A stretch of DNA of 64,000 bases, from the NCBI GenBank assembly GCA_036273715.1, contig DASUHB010000068.1, forward strand, positions 1 through 64,000. The letters are read 5' to 3'. Below, one piece after another: positions 6,283-14,885 of the stretch (position 1 is its first letter; every line of letters starts with the position of its first letter). A program made the position numbers and the translations under genes. A model generated the notes under the pieces. The model searched no databases. It saw only the letters and a program-made list of their open reading frames with translations, and was not told where the DNA came from. The stretch is from Gemmatimonadaceae bacterium. Lineage in GTDB: Bacteria > Gemmatimonadota > Gemmatimonadetes > Gemmatimonadales > Gemmatimonadaceae.

Positions 6283-6958
6283 GCTCGTCGTTAGGCACCT
6301 GACCAAATCGTATCCCAGCGGCGGCCGCACCCTCACGGTGCTCCGCGACGTCTCGTTCACCATTCCCGACGGCGCCTTCGTCGCAATCGTCGGTCCATCC
6401 GGCAGCGGCAAGACCACGCTGCTCGGCTTGCTCGCCGGCCTCGACACGCCGACGTCCGGCTCCGTCCTCCTCGATGGCGCCGAGCTCGGCACCCTGACCG
6501 AAGATGCGCGGGCCAAACTCCGTGGAGAGAAAGTTGGATTCGTGTTCCAGAGCTTTCAACTGATTCCGACACTCACCGCGGCCGAGAACATCGCCGTGCC
6601 GCTCGAGCTGCGCGGCGAACGCAACGCGAGTGACCGAGCGCGCACCCTCCTCGATCGCATCGGACTCGCCGATCGCGCGGGACACCTCCCCGCGCAGCTG
6701 TCCGGCGGCGAGCAACAGCGCGTCGCCCTCGCGCGCGCCTTCGCCAACGCGCCGCGCGTCCTCTTTGCCGATGAGCCCACGGGCAACCTCGACTCGTCGA
6801 CCGGCGATCGCATCATCCAGCTGCTCGAGGAGCTCAATCGCGAATCGGGCACGACAATCATTTTGGTCACGCACGACACGGCGCTGGCGTCGCGGGCCAA
6901 GCGCATCATCCGGTTGAGCGACGGCGCCGTCGTCGGCGACCAGGAGCTCGCGGCGTGA
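6281..6958 (+). CDS. ybbA: ABC transporter ATP-binding protein YbbA-like
   Basis: A 225-residue ATPase of the LolD/MacB type. Walker A is GPSGSGKTT (38-46), the Q-loop VFQSF, signature LSGGEQQR (140-147), Walker B LFADEP (161-166) and switch His in LVTHD. The segment DARAKLRGEKVGFVFQSFQL is close to E. coli YbbA. It works with the permease immediately downstream (4-base GTGA overlap). The partner family moves or releases lipid or lipoprotein substrates at the inner membrane; the exact substrate is not established. The start ATG overlaps the divergent tesA start, leaving no intergenic promoter, so the promoter must lie inside tesA. Confidence 0.92.
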   Translation: MLVVRHLTKSYPSGGRTLTVLRDVSFTIPDGAFVAIVGPSGSGKTTLLGLLAGLDTPTSGSVLLDGAELGTLTEDARAKLRGEKVGFVFQSFQLIPTLTAAENIAVPLELRGERNASDRARTLLDRIGLADRAGHLPAQLSGGEQQRVALARAFANAPRVLFADEPTGNLDSSTGDRIIQLLEELNRESGTTIILVTHDTALASRAKRIIRLSDGAVVGDQELAA

Positions 6959-9507
6959 GCGCACGCTGGCGCGATCTCGCGCGGCTCGCCTGGCGCGACA
7001 GCCGCACGGCACGCAGCCGGCTCCTGCTCTACATGTCGGCTATCTCGCTCGGCGTGGCGGCCCTCGTCGCCATCGACTCCTATTCGGCCGACGTCGTTCG
7101 CTCGATTCGCGCGCAGTCGCGGGAACTGTTAGGCGGAGACCTGTCGCTCTCGTCGCGGACGGCGTTCCCCGCCTCGATGGACTCGCTGCTCGACACGCTG
7201 TCGCGGGACGGCATCGCGGTGGGGCGCACGACGACGTTCACGTCGATGGCCCTCGTGCCGCGGGCGACGGCGCCGCGGCTCGTCCAGGTGAACGCGGTCG
7301 GCCCCGGCGTCCCGTTCTACGGCGCCATCCAGACCGATCCGCCGGGCCGCTATGCGGGACTCCAGCAGTCGCACACCGTGCTGGTGGACGGCTCGCTCCT
7401 CGTCGAGCTCGGCGCTCGGTTAGGCGACAGCCTCTCGTTAGGCTCGGCCCGGTTCCGGATTGCGGGGACGCTGCAGAACGTCCCCGGCGACATCGGCATC
7501 GCATCATCCCTCGGCCCGCGCGTCTACATCGCCGAGAAGTGGGTACCGGAAACGAAACTGCTGGTGTTCGGCAGCCGCGCCGAGTACGCGGCCCTGCTCA
7601 AGCTGCCGCCGGGCGCGGACCCGAACGCGGTGGCCGATGCCCACCGCGCCACCCTCGACGCCGCACACGTACGGACGCGCACCGTGCAGGACACGGAGCG
7701 CTCACTCACCTACGACATGCAGCAGCTCAACCGGTTCCTCGGCGTCGTAGCGCTGGTCGCGCTGCTGTTAGGCGGCGTCGGCGTCGCCAGCGCGATCCGC
7801 GCGTACATCGAGGAGAAGCGCGACCCGATTGCCATGCTCCGCGTGTTGGGCGCCACGTCGCGCCAGGTGCTGACCGTCTATCTGCTCGAAACCGGCGTCC
7901 TCGGTCTCGCCGGCGCGGTGGCGGGCGCCATTCTCGGCGTGGTCGCGCAGATGGCGCTGCCCCGAGTGCTGGGCAGCGCCGTACCGGTCACGGTCGTCCC
8001 ACAGCTCGAGCCGCGCGCGATCGGCGCCGGCATCGCCATCGGCGTCTGGGTGGCCGTCATCTTCGCCCTCCTGCCGATCCTCGGCGTGCGGCGGATTTCG
8101 CCGCTCGAAGCGATCCGGCGGGACGCCGCCGGCGTGGCCCCGATGCGCCGGGTGTTGTCCGACTGGCCGCGGCTGCTCGCGCTCGTCGCGCTGGCCGCGA
8201 GCGTCGTGCTGATTGCGATCGGCCGCGCGGGCACGGTGCGCCGGGGCGTCTGGATGAGCGCGGGCGTCGGCACCGCACTCGTGCTGCTCGCACTCGCCGC
8301 CGCGATCGTTTCGCGCGTCACCCGGCGCGTGCTCAAGGACCATTGGCCGTTCGTCGTGCGCCAGGGACTCGCGAACCTCTATCGCCCGGCGAACCAGACG
8401 CGCGCGGTGATGCTCGCGCTGGGATTCGGCGCGTTTCTCGTGAGCACGCTGTACCTGGTCCAGAGCAATCTCCTCGCGCGCCTGGCGGCAAGCTCGGTCG
8501 AGACGCGCGCCAACCTCGCCTTCTTCGACGTGCAGTCCGATCAGGTGAAGAGCGTCGATTCGCTGATTCGCGCCGCGCACGCGCCGGTACTGCAGCGCGT
8601 CCCGATCGTGCCCATGCGCATCGCGGCCATCGACGGCCGCAGCGTCTCCGATGCCCAACGCGATCCGCGCCGCGCCTCGTGGGCGCTGCGCCGGGAGTAC
8701 CGGTCCAGCTATCGCGACACGCTGATCGCGTCCGAGAAACTGGTGGCGGGCACCTGGTTCGCCGCCGCGGACACGGCGCGCCACACGGGGCCGTGGCCGA
8801 TCTCGATCGACGCCGGCCTGGCCTCGGACCTCGGCGTCGCGTTAGGCGATACGATCACCTGGGACGTGCAGGGCGTTCGCGTGCCGAGCATCGTCACGAG
8901 CCTGCGCCAGGTGACGTGGGCCCGGTTCGAGCCGAACTTCTTCGTCATCTTCGCGCCCGGGGCGTTGACCAACGCCCCGCAGACCACCGTGTTCCTGACG
9001 CGCGTCGAGCAATCGACCGCCCGCGCCGAGCTGCAGCGGGCGGTGGTCGTACACGATCCAAACGTGTCGACCATCGACCTGGCGCTCATTCAACAGGCCA
9101 TCGACGGCATCGTCGACAAGGTGTCGATCGCGATCCGCTTCATGGCGCTGTTCAGCGTCGCGACGGGCATTCTCGTGCTGCTCAGCGCCGTGGCCGCGGC
9201 GCGGCGCCAACGGCTGCGCGAAGGCGTGCTCCTCAAGACCCTCGGCGCAACGCGCGCGCAGATCGGCCGCATCATGCTCAGCGAGTACACGGTGTTGGGC
9301 CTGCTCTCGGCCGCGACGGGCCTCGTACTTTCGTTAGGCGGCGCCTGGGCGCTGATGCACTTTCTGTTCGACTCGCCGTTTGCGCCGGCCGGAGCGCCGC
9401 TGCTCGTGCTCGCGCTGATCATCGTCGCGCTGACCGCCGTGGTCGGCCTCTCGAGCAGCCGCGATGTGTTTGCGGAAACACCCATGGCGGCCCTGCGCGA
9501 GCAATAG
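6955..9507 (+). CDS. ybbP: FtsX-family ABC permease YbbP-like
   Basis: An 850-residue integral membrane protein with the duplicated FtsX layout of YbbP. It has an N-terminal TM (about 25-45) and a periplasmic domain (50-255). A three-helix FtsX block (about 260-385) is followed by two extra helices (about 405-465) and a second periplasmic domain (490-720). A second FtsX block (about 725-840) ends the protein. The N-terminus WRDLARLAWRDSRTARSRLL and 'GGDLSLSSR' resemble E. coli YbbP. It starts at a GTG overlapping the ybbA stop, so the two make one complex. Several TTA-GGC Leu-Gly codons occur here in otherwise GC-rich codon use. Confidence 0.9.
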   Translation: MSARWRDLARLAWRDSRTARSRLLLYMSAISLGVAALVAIDSYSADVVRSIRAQSRELLGGDLSLSSRTAFPASMDSLLDTLSRDGIAVGRTTTFTSMALVPRATAPRLVQVNAVGPGVPFYGAIQTDPPGRYAGLQQSHTVLVDGSLLVELGARLGDSLSLGSARFRIAGTLQNVPGDIGIASSLGPRVYIAEKWVPETKLLVFGSRAEYAALLKLPPGADPNAVADAHRATLDAAHVRTRTVQDTERSLTYDMQQLNRFLGVVALVALLLGGVGVASAIRAYIEEKRDPIAMLRVLGATSRQVLTVYLLETGVLGLAGAVAGAILGVVAQMALPRVLGSAVPVTVVPQLEPRAIGAGIAIGVWVAVIFALLPILGVRRISPLEAIRRDAAGVAPMRRVLSDWPRLLALVALAASVVLIAIGRAGTVRRGVWMSAGVGTALVLLALAAAIVSRVTRRVLKDHWPFVVRQGLANLYRPANQTRAVMLALGFGAFLVSTLYLVQSNLLARLAASSVETRANLAFFDVQSDQVKSVDSLIRAAHAPVLQRVPIVPMRIAAIDGRSVSDAQRDPRRASWALRREYRSSYRDTLIASEKLVAGTWFAAADTARHTGPWPISIDAGLASDLGVALGDTITWDVQGVRVPSIVTSLRQVTWARFEPNFFVIFAPGALTNAPQTTVFLTRVEQSTARAELQRAVVVHDPNVSTIDLALIQQAIDGIVDKVSIAIRFMALFSVATGILVLLSAVAAARRQRLREGVLLKTLGATRAQIGRIMLSEYTVLGLLSAATGLVLSLGGAWALMHFLFDSPFAPAGAPLLVLALIIVALTAVVGLSSSRDVFAETPMAALREQ

Positions 9508-9573
9508 CCCGGTTGCCAAACGCGACCGCAGGGTCGAAGTTCCGCGAACGCGTTCACGCACACCCGAGGTCAG

Positions 9574-10203
9574 ATGGTTCTCGCTCTCGCCGCCCAGCAT
9601 TCCTTCCTCAGCCGACTGTCGCAGGTGTGGGCGTACGTCACGCTCGGGGCGACGAGCATCTTCACCGAGGAAGCGGCGCCGGTGGTTGCGGGATTTGCCG
9701 CGCACCAGGGACACCTGCACGTCGTGCGCGCCGCCATGGCGTGCGCGGTGGGAAGTTGGGCCGCGGACGTCGCGCTCTACATGCTCGGCCGGTGGCGCGC
9801 CCTGGCGGTTGCCGCACGCTGGCCCCGTCTGCAGAAACCGATGACGCGCCTGTTGGGCGCCGTGCAGCGGCATCCATGGCGCGCGTCGCTGGTCGTCCGC
9901 TTTGCCTACGGAGCGCGGCTGCTGCTCCCGATCACCTGTGGCGCTGCGCGTGTGTCGTTCGCCGGCTTCGTGATCGGAAGCGGTGTGAGCGCCTGGCTGT
10001 GGAGCGGAATATTCACTGCCGTCGGATGGATTTTCGGCTCGACCGCGGTCGTGATGATCGGCCACGTCCGCCGTCACGAAGACCGCTTCGCGGTCGCACT
10101 CATTATTATCGTCGCGATCGTCGTCTGGATCGTCACGCGGCGCAACGAGAGCCACGTGCCGGAGGAGATCGACGACCCGGGATTCGGGAGAATGCTGGAG
10201 TAG
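9574..10203 (+). CDS. DedA / VTT-domain membrane protein
   Basis: A 209-residue inner-membrane protein of the DedA family, which in other bacteria supports polyprenyl-phosphate or phospholipid flipping and proton-motive-force maintenance. Features are an acidic re-entrant motif TEEAAPVVAGFAA (28-40), a GSWAADVALYMLGR helix, the VVRFAYGARLLLPITCG motif (conserved Arg pair and Pro) and C-terminal TM segments ending IIIVAIVVWIV. GAGGT sits before the ATG. A hairpin terminator follows at 10210-10230. Confidence 0.85.
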   Translation: MVLALAAQHSFLSRLSQVWAYVTLGATSIFTEEAAPVVAGFAAHQGHLHVVRAAMACAVGSWAADVALYMLGRWRALAVAARWPRLQKPMTRLLGAVQRHPWRASLVVRFAYGARLLLPITCGAARVSFAGFVIGSGVSAWLWSGIFTAVGWIFGSTAVVMIGHVRRHEDRFAVALIIIVAIVVWIVTRRNESHVPEEIDDPGFGRMLE

Positions 10204-10209
10204 GGGAAC

Positions 10210-10230
10210 CGGCGCCCGCGCCGTTGTTTG
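10210..10230 (+). terminator. hairpin terminator after the DedA gene
   Basis: CGGCG-CCCG-CGCCG (10210-10223) followed by TTGTTT, seven bases past the DedA stop. It lies between two convergent genes. Confidence 0.5.
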
Positions 10231-10231
10231 C

Positions 10232-13200
10232 CTAACGAGCGACGGCGCGCGCTTCCCGCAACCGCGCATCTTCTTCGCGCGCCACGGTTGCCTTCCGCTC
10301 CAGCTTGCCCCAGCCCACCACGCGTCCCCTGAGCGCGGCGACGAACGAGCGCACCACCACCCAGTACATCACCTGCCGGTAGGCAAAGCGTTGCAGAAAC
10401 ACGAGCCAGGTGAGCGAGCGGTCTTCGCCCGGTTCGAGGAAGAAGCCGACCACAGTCGCGATCCAGTCGACGAGCAGGAACACGGCGTAGTACGTGAGCA
10501 CCTGCTCAAGGCTCGTGAGCGCGTACGTCGCGCCGTGTTGCGCGCGCACCAGCCACACGGAGATCAAGCTCCACACGAACATCAGGTCGGCGATCGGCGA
10601 TACGAACGGGAAGAACAACTGGAAGATGAGGACGTTCGGCATCGCGACCAAGCCTAACGAACCGTACCGCGGGTCGAGGAACACGCGCTTGTGCTTCCAC
10701 AGGCACTGCAGCGTGCCGAATGACCAGCGGAAGCGCTGCTTGGCCAGCGCGCGGAGCGAATCGGGCGCTTCGGTATAGCCGATGGCTTCGTCGGCGTAGG
10801 CAATCGAGTGTCCGTGCCGGCGAATCGAGAGCGTGAGGTCCTGGTCTTCGGCCAGCGTGTCTTCGCTGAATCCACCGACCTCGTCGATCAAGGATTTGCG
10901 CCACGCGCCGACGGCGCCCGGCACGACGGTGATGCAGTTGAGCAGCGAGAACGCGCGGCGATCGAGGTTCTGGCTGGTGACGTATTCGACGGCCTGCCAT
11001 CGTGTCACGAGATTCACGCGGTTTCCGACCTTTGCGTTGCCGGCCACGGCGCCGACGCTCGGATCGTGCAACGGCTCCACGAGCTCGGCGACGGTGTTGG
11101 GCGCGAAGATGGTGTCCGCGTCGAGGCAGATGACGATCTCGCCGCGCGCGCGCTGGAGGCCGAAGTTGAGCGCGCTGGCCTTTCCTCCGTTAGGCTTGTG
11201 GAGCAGCGTCACGCGCGGATGGTGGCCGAACGCCGCCTGCGCTACCTCCGTCGTGCGGTCGGGCGAGCCGTCGTCCACCATCACGACCTCGAGCTCGCCG
11301 GGATATTCCTGCGTCACGAGGCTGCGAATCGTGTTGACGATCACTTTCTCTTCGTTGTACGCCGGCACGATCACGCTCACCGTCGGCGCGTACGTCACCG
11401 GCGCGTCGGGGTTCTGGTGGCGTTTGATGCGCTGGATGATCGCGAGCGTCGTGATGAACAGCAGTCGGGCGAAGCCGAGGACGACGGCGATGGTGAACAG
11501 CCAGTACAGCAGCCACTCGGCGACGCCGACGCCGCCGAAGGCGAGCAGCTCGCCGAAGCGGCCGAACCGGCCCTCGGGAGGCAGCGGCGGCATGGCGACG
11601 TCGCGCGGAATGCCGACCAGCTCCGAGAGCGGCACCAGCGTGTCGCCGCGGGCGCGGATCGAATCGATGAGCGTGCCTAACGCGGCGACCGTCTGCGTGC
11701 GGTTGCCGCCGCCGTCGTGGAGCAGCACGACGTTCCCGCCCTTGGGCAGCTGATGCAGCACCGTGTCGATGATCGTTGTGACGCCGGGCGACTGCCAGTC
11801 CTCGGCGTCGATGCGCAGGCCGACGCTGATGTAGCCGCGGTCGGTGGCCACGGCAATCGGCTCGAGCTCGTCCGGCGTCGTCGGCTCGGCGTCCCCGAAA
11901 TACGGCGGCCGGAAGAACGCCGTGCGCCTGCCTAACGCTGCCTCGAGCAGCCGCTCGGTGGCGTCCAGCTGCAGCTTGGTCACCCGGTCGCTGGCGAAGG
12001 CGAGATTCGGATGGGTGAACGTGTGGTTGCCGATCTCGTGGCCCTCGGCGTATTCGCGGCGCAGCAGCGGGATGTGCGCCTCCGCGTTCTGTCCGATGAC
12101 GAAAAACGTGGCCGGCGCGTGCCGCGACTTGAGCGTGTCGAGAATCGCGCTCGTGTACCGGCCGTCGGGCCCGTCGTCGAACGTCAGCGCGATCTTGTGC
12201 GGCGATCCGCTGCCGAACCGCCGGACGATCCACGGCGTCGCGTATCGGGTGACGTCCTCGTCCACGACGAGCCGCGTCACGGGATCGACCTTGATCTCGC
12301 GGGTGCCGTCCGTCGGGCGCGCGCGCAGCTCCAGCAGCTCGCCCGTACCGGCCTTGGGCTGGAACTCGGGATCGTAGCCCGACGGGATCACGCGCAGGCT
12401 CTCCGCGGGCGCATCGATGCCGCGCCTGCCGATCACCGACCAGATTGCCGGATCTTCGGAACCGAGCCGCCATACGGCCACGCCGGCCGCGCCTAACGCA
12501 TCCCCGGCGATGATCTCGTTGTACGCGGTGACGCCGTCGAGGTACCAATCCACGTGGTCCGTCGAATCCGGGTCGCGCCACGTCGCATACGGATTGAGCG
12601 CCGCCGTGTCGAAGTGAATGGCCGCCGGCTGCCCGTCCACCGCCGCGTCGCGAACCGCGCTCATGACATCCTGGAACGTCATGGCCGAGGCCGAATCCTC
12701 GGAGTCGTTCCAGTCGTAGCCGTACGCGCCCAACGCAAGAATCGCCTTGTTGGGCGGAATGAACCGCATCATGTGGCGCGCCGTGCGCACGAACCACTCC
12801 TGGCTCGCCACCGGCCCCGGGTCGCCGCCGCCGTAGTGCTCGTCGTAGAGCATGAAGAACAGCTTGTCGGCCACGGCTCCGTACTTCGCCAGCTGCGCGT
12901 CGGTGTCGTTGAACGACACGGCCTGCGTCACCAGCCGCCCCTTCGGCGCGAGGTTCGCCTTGAGCTTCTTCTCGAACTGCACGATCGCGTCCGTCAGGCT
13001 CGGCGGCACCTCCTCGAAGTCGAGCGTCACCCCGCCTAACCCGTAGCGCATCACCGTGTCGGTGAGCTGCGTGATCGCCCGGTCGCGCGACGCCTTGTCG
13101 GTGAGCAGGTGCCGCAGCGACGGCGTGTCCCACTTGCCCCGCGTCGAGTCGAAGTTCGAGATCATCGCGAACACCCACGGACGCTGCCGCTCGTCCGGGA

Positions 13201-13741
13201 TTTTTTGCGCGATGGTGTACGGCACGCGGCGGTCGATGTTCATCCGCAGCGAGTCGCCGCCGGGCATGAGGAAGCCCCACTCGCAGATCACCCAATCCAT
13301 ATCGACGACGTGCGCGGCGAGCGACGCGAGCGAATTATCGTCCCAGTTGACGTAGAACCCGGCAACGATCGGCTGACCGGGCTGGGGCGCCTTACCGACG
13401 ACGGTCCGCGCCTGGATCGGCAGCCGGTTGGCGTGCACAGCCGGAGGCGCGCGGTGGCGGCGCAGCTCGAACCACAATTGCAGGCGCTTGTCCAACCGAC
13501 GGCGCTGCGTCTTGGTCATGACCAGGTGCGAGTGCGAGGGCGGCGTCGCCGACATCGCCAGCGCCGGACCCGCCGGCGGCACGAGCAGGCTGAAGACCAC
13601 CACCGCCGCGACTAACGAACTTACGACACCGGCGCCGAGTGCTAACAAACGCAGCAGCCGCCACCGCCGCCCTGTCTCGTCGAGGAAGACGGGCTTGTCG
13701 CGCGCGGGAGGCCGGCGAAGGCTGCTCGGAAAAGGTGTCAT
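10232..13741 (-). CDS. three-domain exopolysaccharide enzyme: GH18-like + NodB deacetylase + GT2 synthase
   Basis: A 1169-residue protein. An N-terminal TM helix (about 30-58) is followed by a GH18-like barrel (120-440, VAGFYVNW; GGVTLDFEEVP at 236-246 as the DxxDxE-type site). A NodB/CE4 polysaccharide deacetylase comes next (515-710, TFDDGPD 520-526, HTFTHP 573-578, RPPY). TM helices (about 740-770) lead to a processive GT2 domain (785-1030, VPAYNEE, LDADT 873-877, EDQDL 965-969, QRFRW 1002-1006) and C-terminal TM helices. It merges PgaB-type deacetylation/hydrolysis with PgaC-type synthesis of a beta-linked N-acetylhexosamine polymer, presumably for biofilm; the polymer is inferred. A TATATT sits 10 bases before the ATG. 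Confidence 0.88.
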   Translation of the reverse strand: MTPFPSSLRRPPARDKPVFLDETGRRWRLLRLLALGAGVVSSLVAAVVVFSLLVPPAGPALAMSATPPSHSHLVMTKTQRRRLDKRLQLWFELRRHRAPPAVHANRLPIQARTVVGKAPQPGQPIVAGFYVNWDDNSLASLAAHVVDMDWVICEWGFLMPGGDSLRMNIDRRVPYTIAQKIPDERQRPWVFAMISNFDSTRGKWDTPSLRHLLTDKASRDRAITQLTDTVMRYGLGGVTLDFEEVPPSLTDAIVQFEKKLKANLAPKGRLVTQAVSFNDTDAQLAKYGAVADKLFFMLYDEHYGGGDPGPVASQEWFVRTARHMMRFIPPNKAILALGAYGYDWNDSEDSASAMTFQDVMSAVRDAAVDGQPAAIHFDTAALNPYATWRDPDSTDHVDWYLDGVTAYNEIIAGDALGAAGVAVWRLGSEDPAIWSVIGRRGIDAPAESLRVIPSGYDPEFQPKAGTGELLELRARPTDGTREIKVDPVTRLVVDEDVTRYATPWIVRRFGSGSPHKIALTFDDGPDGRYTSAILDTLKSRHAPATFFVIGQNAEAHIPLLRREYAEGHEIGNHTFTHPNLAFASDRVTKLQLDATERLLEAALGRRTAFFRPPYFGDAEPTTPDELEPIAVATDRGYISVGLRIDAEDWQSPGVTTIIDTVLHQLPKGGNVVLLHDGGGNRTQTVAALGTLIDSIRARGDTLVPLSELVGIPRDVAMPPLPPEGRFGRFGELLAFGGVGVAEWLLYWLFTIAVVLGFARLLFITTLAIIQRIKRHQNPDAPVTYAPTVSVIVPAYNEEKVIVNTIRSLVTQEYPGELEVVMVDDGSPDRTTEVAQAAFGHHPRVTLLHKPNGGKASALNFGLQRARGEIVICLDADTIFAPNTVAELVEPLHDPSVGAVAGNAKVGNRVNLVTRWQAVEYVTSQNLDRRAFSLLNCITVVPGAVGAWRKSLIDEVGGFSEDTLAEDQDLTLSIRRHGHSIAYADEAIGYTEAPDSLRALAKQRFRWSFGTLQCLWKHKRVFLDPRYGSLGLVAMPNVLIFQLFFPFVSPIADLMFVWSLISVWLVRAQHGATYALTSLEQVLTYYAVFLLVDWIATVVGFFLEPGEDRSLTWLVFLQRFAYRQVMYWVVVRSFVAALRGRVVGWGKLERKATVAREEDARLREARAVAR

Positions 13742-13953
13742 GCCGGCAAAAATATACCCCGGATCGGTCCCGTCCGCCCGAGCCAGAGAGCGATAACTCC
13801 ATCACCGGCCACCGCCACGGACCGCGCGAGACATGAGCCGCCTTTAATTGCTCGCGATCTCAAGGCACTCCTACGGCTCACGATACTCCTCGATGTCAGC
13901 ACAGACACCAATGCATACGAAGTCCCATTGAACTTTACGAGGAGTCCACGTCC

Positions 13954-14883
13954 ATGTCCCGCCCGAACTCTCCACTCGTTGGTCCTGCGCCCCGCGCATT
14001 CGCCGTCGGCTGCATGGCGCTGTTGGCCGGCGCGTGCTCGAGTTCCTCGAGCCCCGTGGCGCCCGATCAGCAGCGCGCGCCCAAAGCCCCGGCCGTCGCC
14101 GATTTCGTCTACGCCTCCGATGCGTCCGGCACCCCGCAGATCTATTGGAACCACGACGGCACGAACACGCGCCTCACGTTCGACAATTCCACGGACAACA
14201 ATCCGAAGAGCGCGGCGGGCAAGCTCGTGTTCACGTCCTACCGCGACAACGATGCCGAAATCTACATCTCGGGCCTGGATGGTTCTGCCCAAACGCGCCT
14301 GACGAACAGCGCGGGCCTCGATGATGAAGCGGCGATCGATCCCTCGGGCACGCGCATCGTCTTCACCAGCGCCCGCGGCGGCGTGATCCGCATCTTCACC
14401 ATGGATATCACGGGCGCGAACCAGACGGCGCTCACCACGGGCTCGGAGTCGTGGGTCCCGGAGCGTGCTCCGGTGTGGAGTCCCGATGGTTCGCAGATCG
14501 CCTTCGTCTCGACGCGTTCGAACCTGCCGCAAGTGTACGTCGTGCCGGCTGCGGGCGGACAGGCAGTGCAGCTCACGCATGAGGCGGGCGGCGCGGTGGA
14601 TCCCGCGTGGTCGGCCGACGGTTCACAGATCGTGTTCGTGTCCGCGACCGGTACACCGTACCTCCGCGAGGTGACGCTGGCAACGGGTTCGACCATGGAC
14701 TTCGCCTCGGCAGACGCCGCGCTCGGACAGCCGTCGTGCAACGCGTCGATGTGCCTGGCAGTGAATGGCGCGTACGGCGGCAAGGGCAGCCTCGTCTCGA
14801 TGGGCACGATGGGCGGTTCGCTCTCGCCTGTGTCCACCGGTAAGAAGGGCAGCGTGACCAGCCCGTCCTTCGTCCTGCCCTGA
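13954..14883 (+). CDS. TolB-like beta-propeller lipoprotein
   Basis: A 309-residue exported protein with lipobox LLAGAC and a Ser-rich linker. Repeated TolB/PD40 blades follow: DGTNTRLTFD, YRDNDAEIYISGLDG, SGTRIVFTSARGG, WSPDGSQIAFVSTRS, WSADGSQIVFVS. Such propellers are generally periplasmic scaffolds for protein or peptidoglycan binding; no enzyme site is visible. GAGGAG lies before the ATG. Only two bases separate its stop from the HD-GYP regulator gene, so they probably share a transcript, linking a cell-envelope sensor-like protein with a signalling protein. Confidence 0.8.
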   Translation: MSRPNSPLVGPAPRAFAVGCMALLAGACSSSSSPVAPDQQRAPKAPAVADFVYASDASGTPQIYWNHDGTNTRLTFDNSTDNNPKSAAGKLVFTSYRDNDAEIYISGLDGSAQTRLTNSAGLDDEAAIDPSGTRIVFTSARGGVIRIFTMDITGANQTALTTGSESWVPERAPVWSPDGSQIAFVSTRSNLPQVYVVPAAGGQAVQLTHEAGGAVDPAWSADGSQIVFVSATGTPYLREVTLATGSTMDFASADAALGQPSCNASMCLAVNGAYGGKGSLVSMGTMGGSLSPVSTGKKGSVTSPSFVLP

Positions 14884-14885
14884 CG

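Noticed and set aside
7539-10235. A 898-codon frame overlapping ybbP and the DedA gene
   Set aside because: The Arg/Ala/Pro-rich shadow of a GC-rich gene. It has no domain pattern, while the other frame encodes clear YbbP and DedA proteins.
11190-13295. A 701-codon frame within the three-enzyme polysaccharide gene
   Set aside because: Same strand, different phase; composition is Arg/Ala/His-rich with no motifs, and the overlapping frame has three intact catalytic domains.
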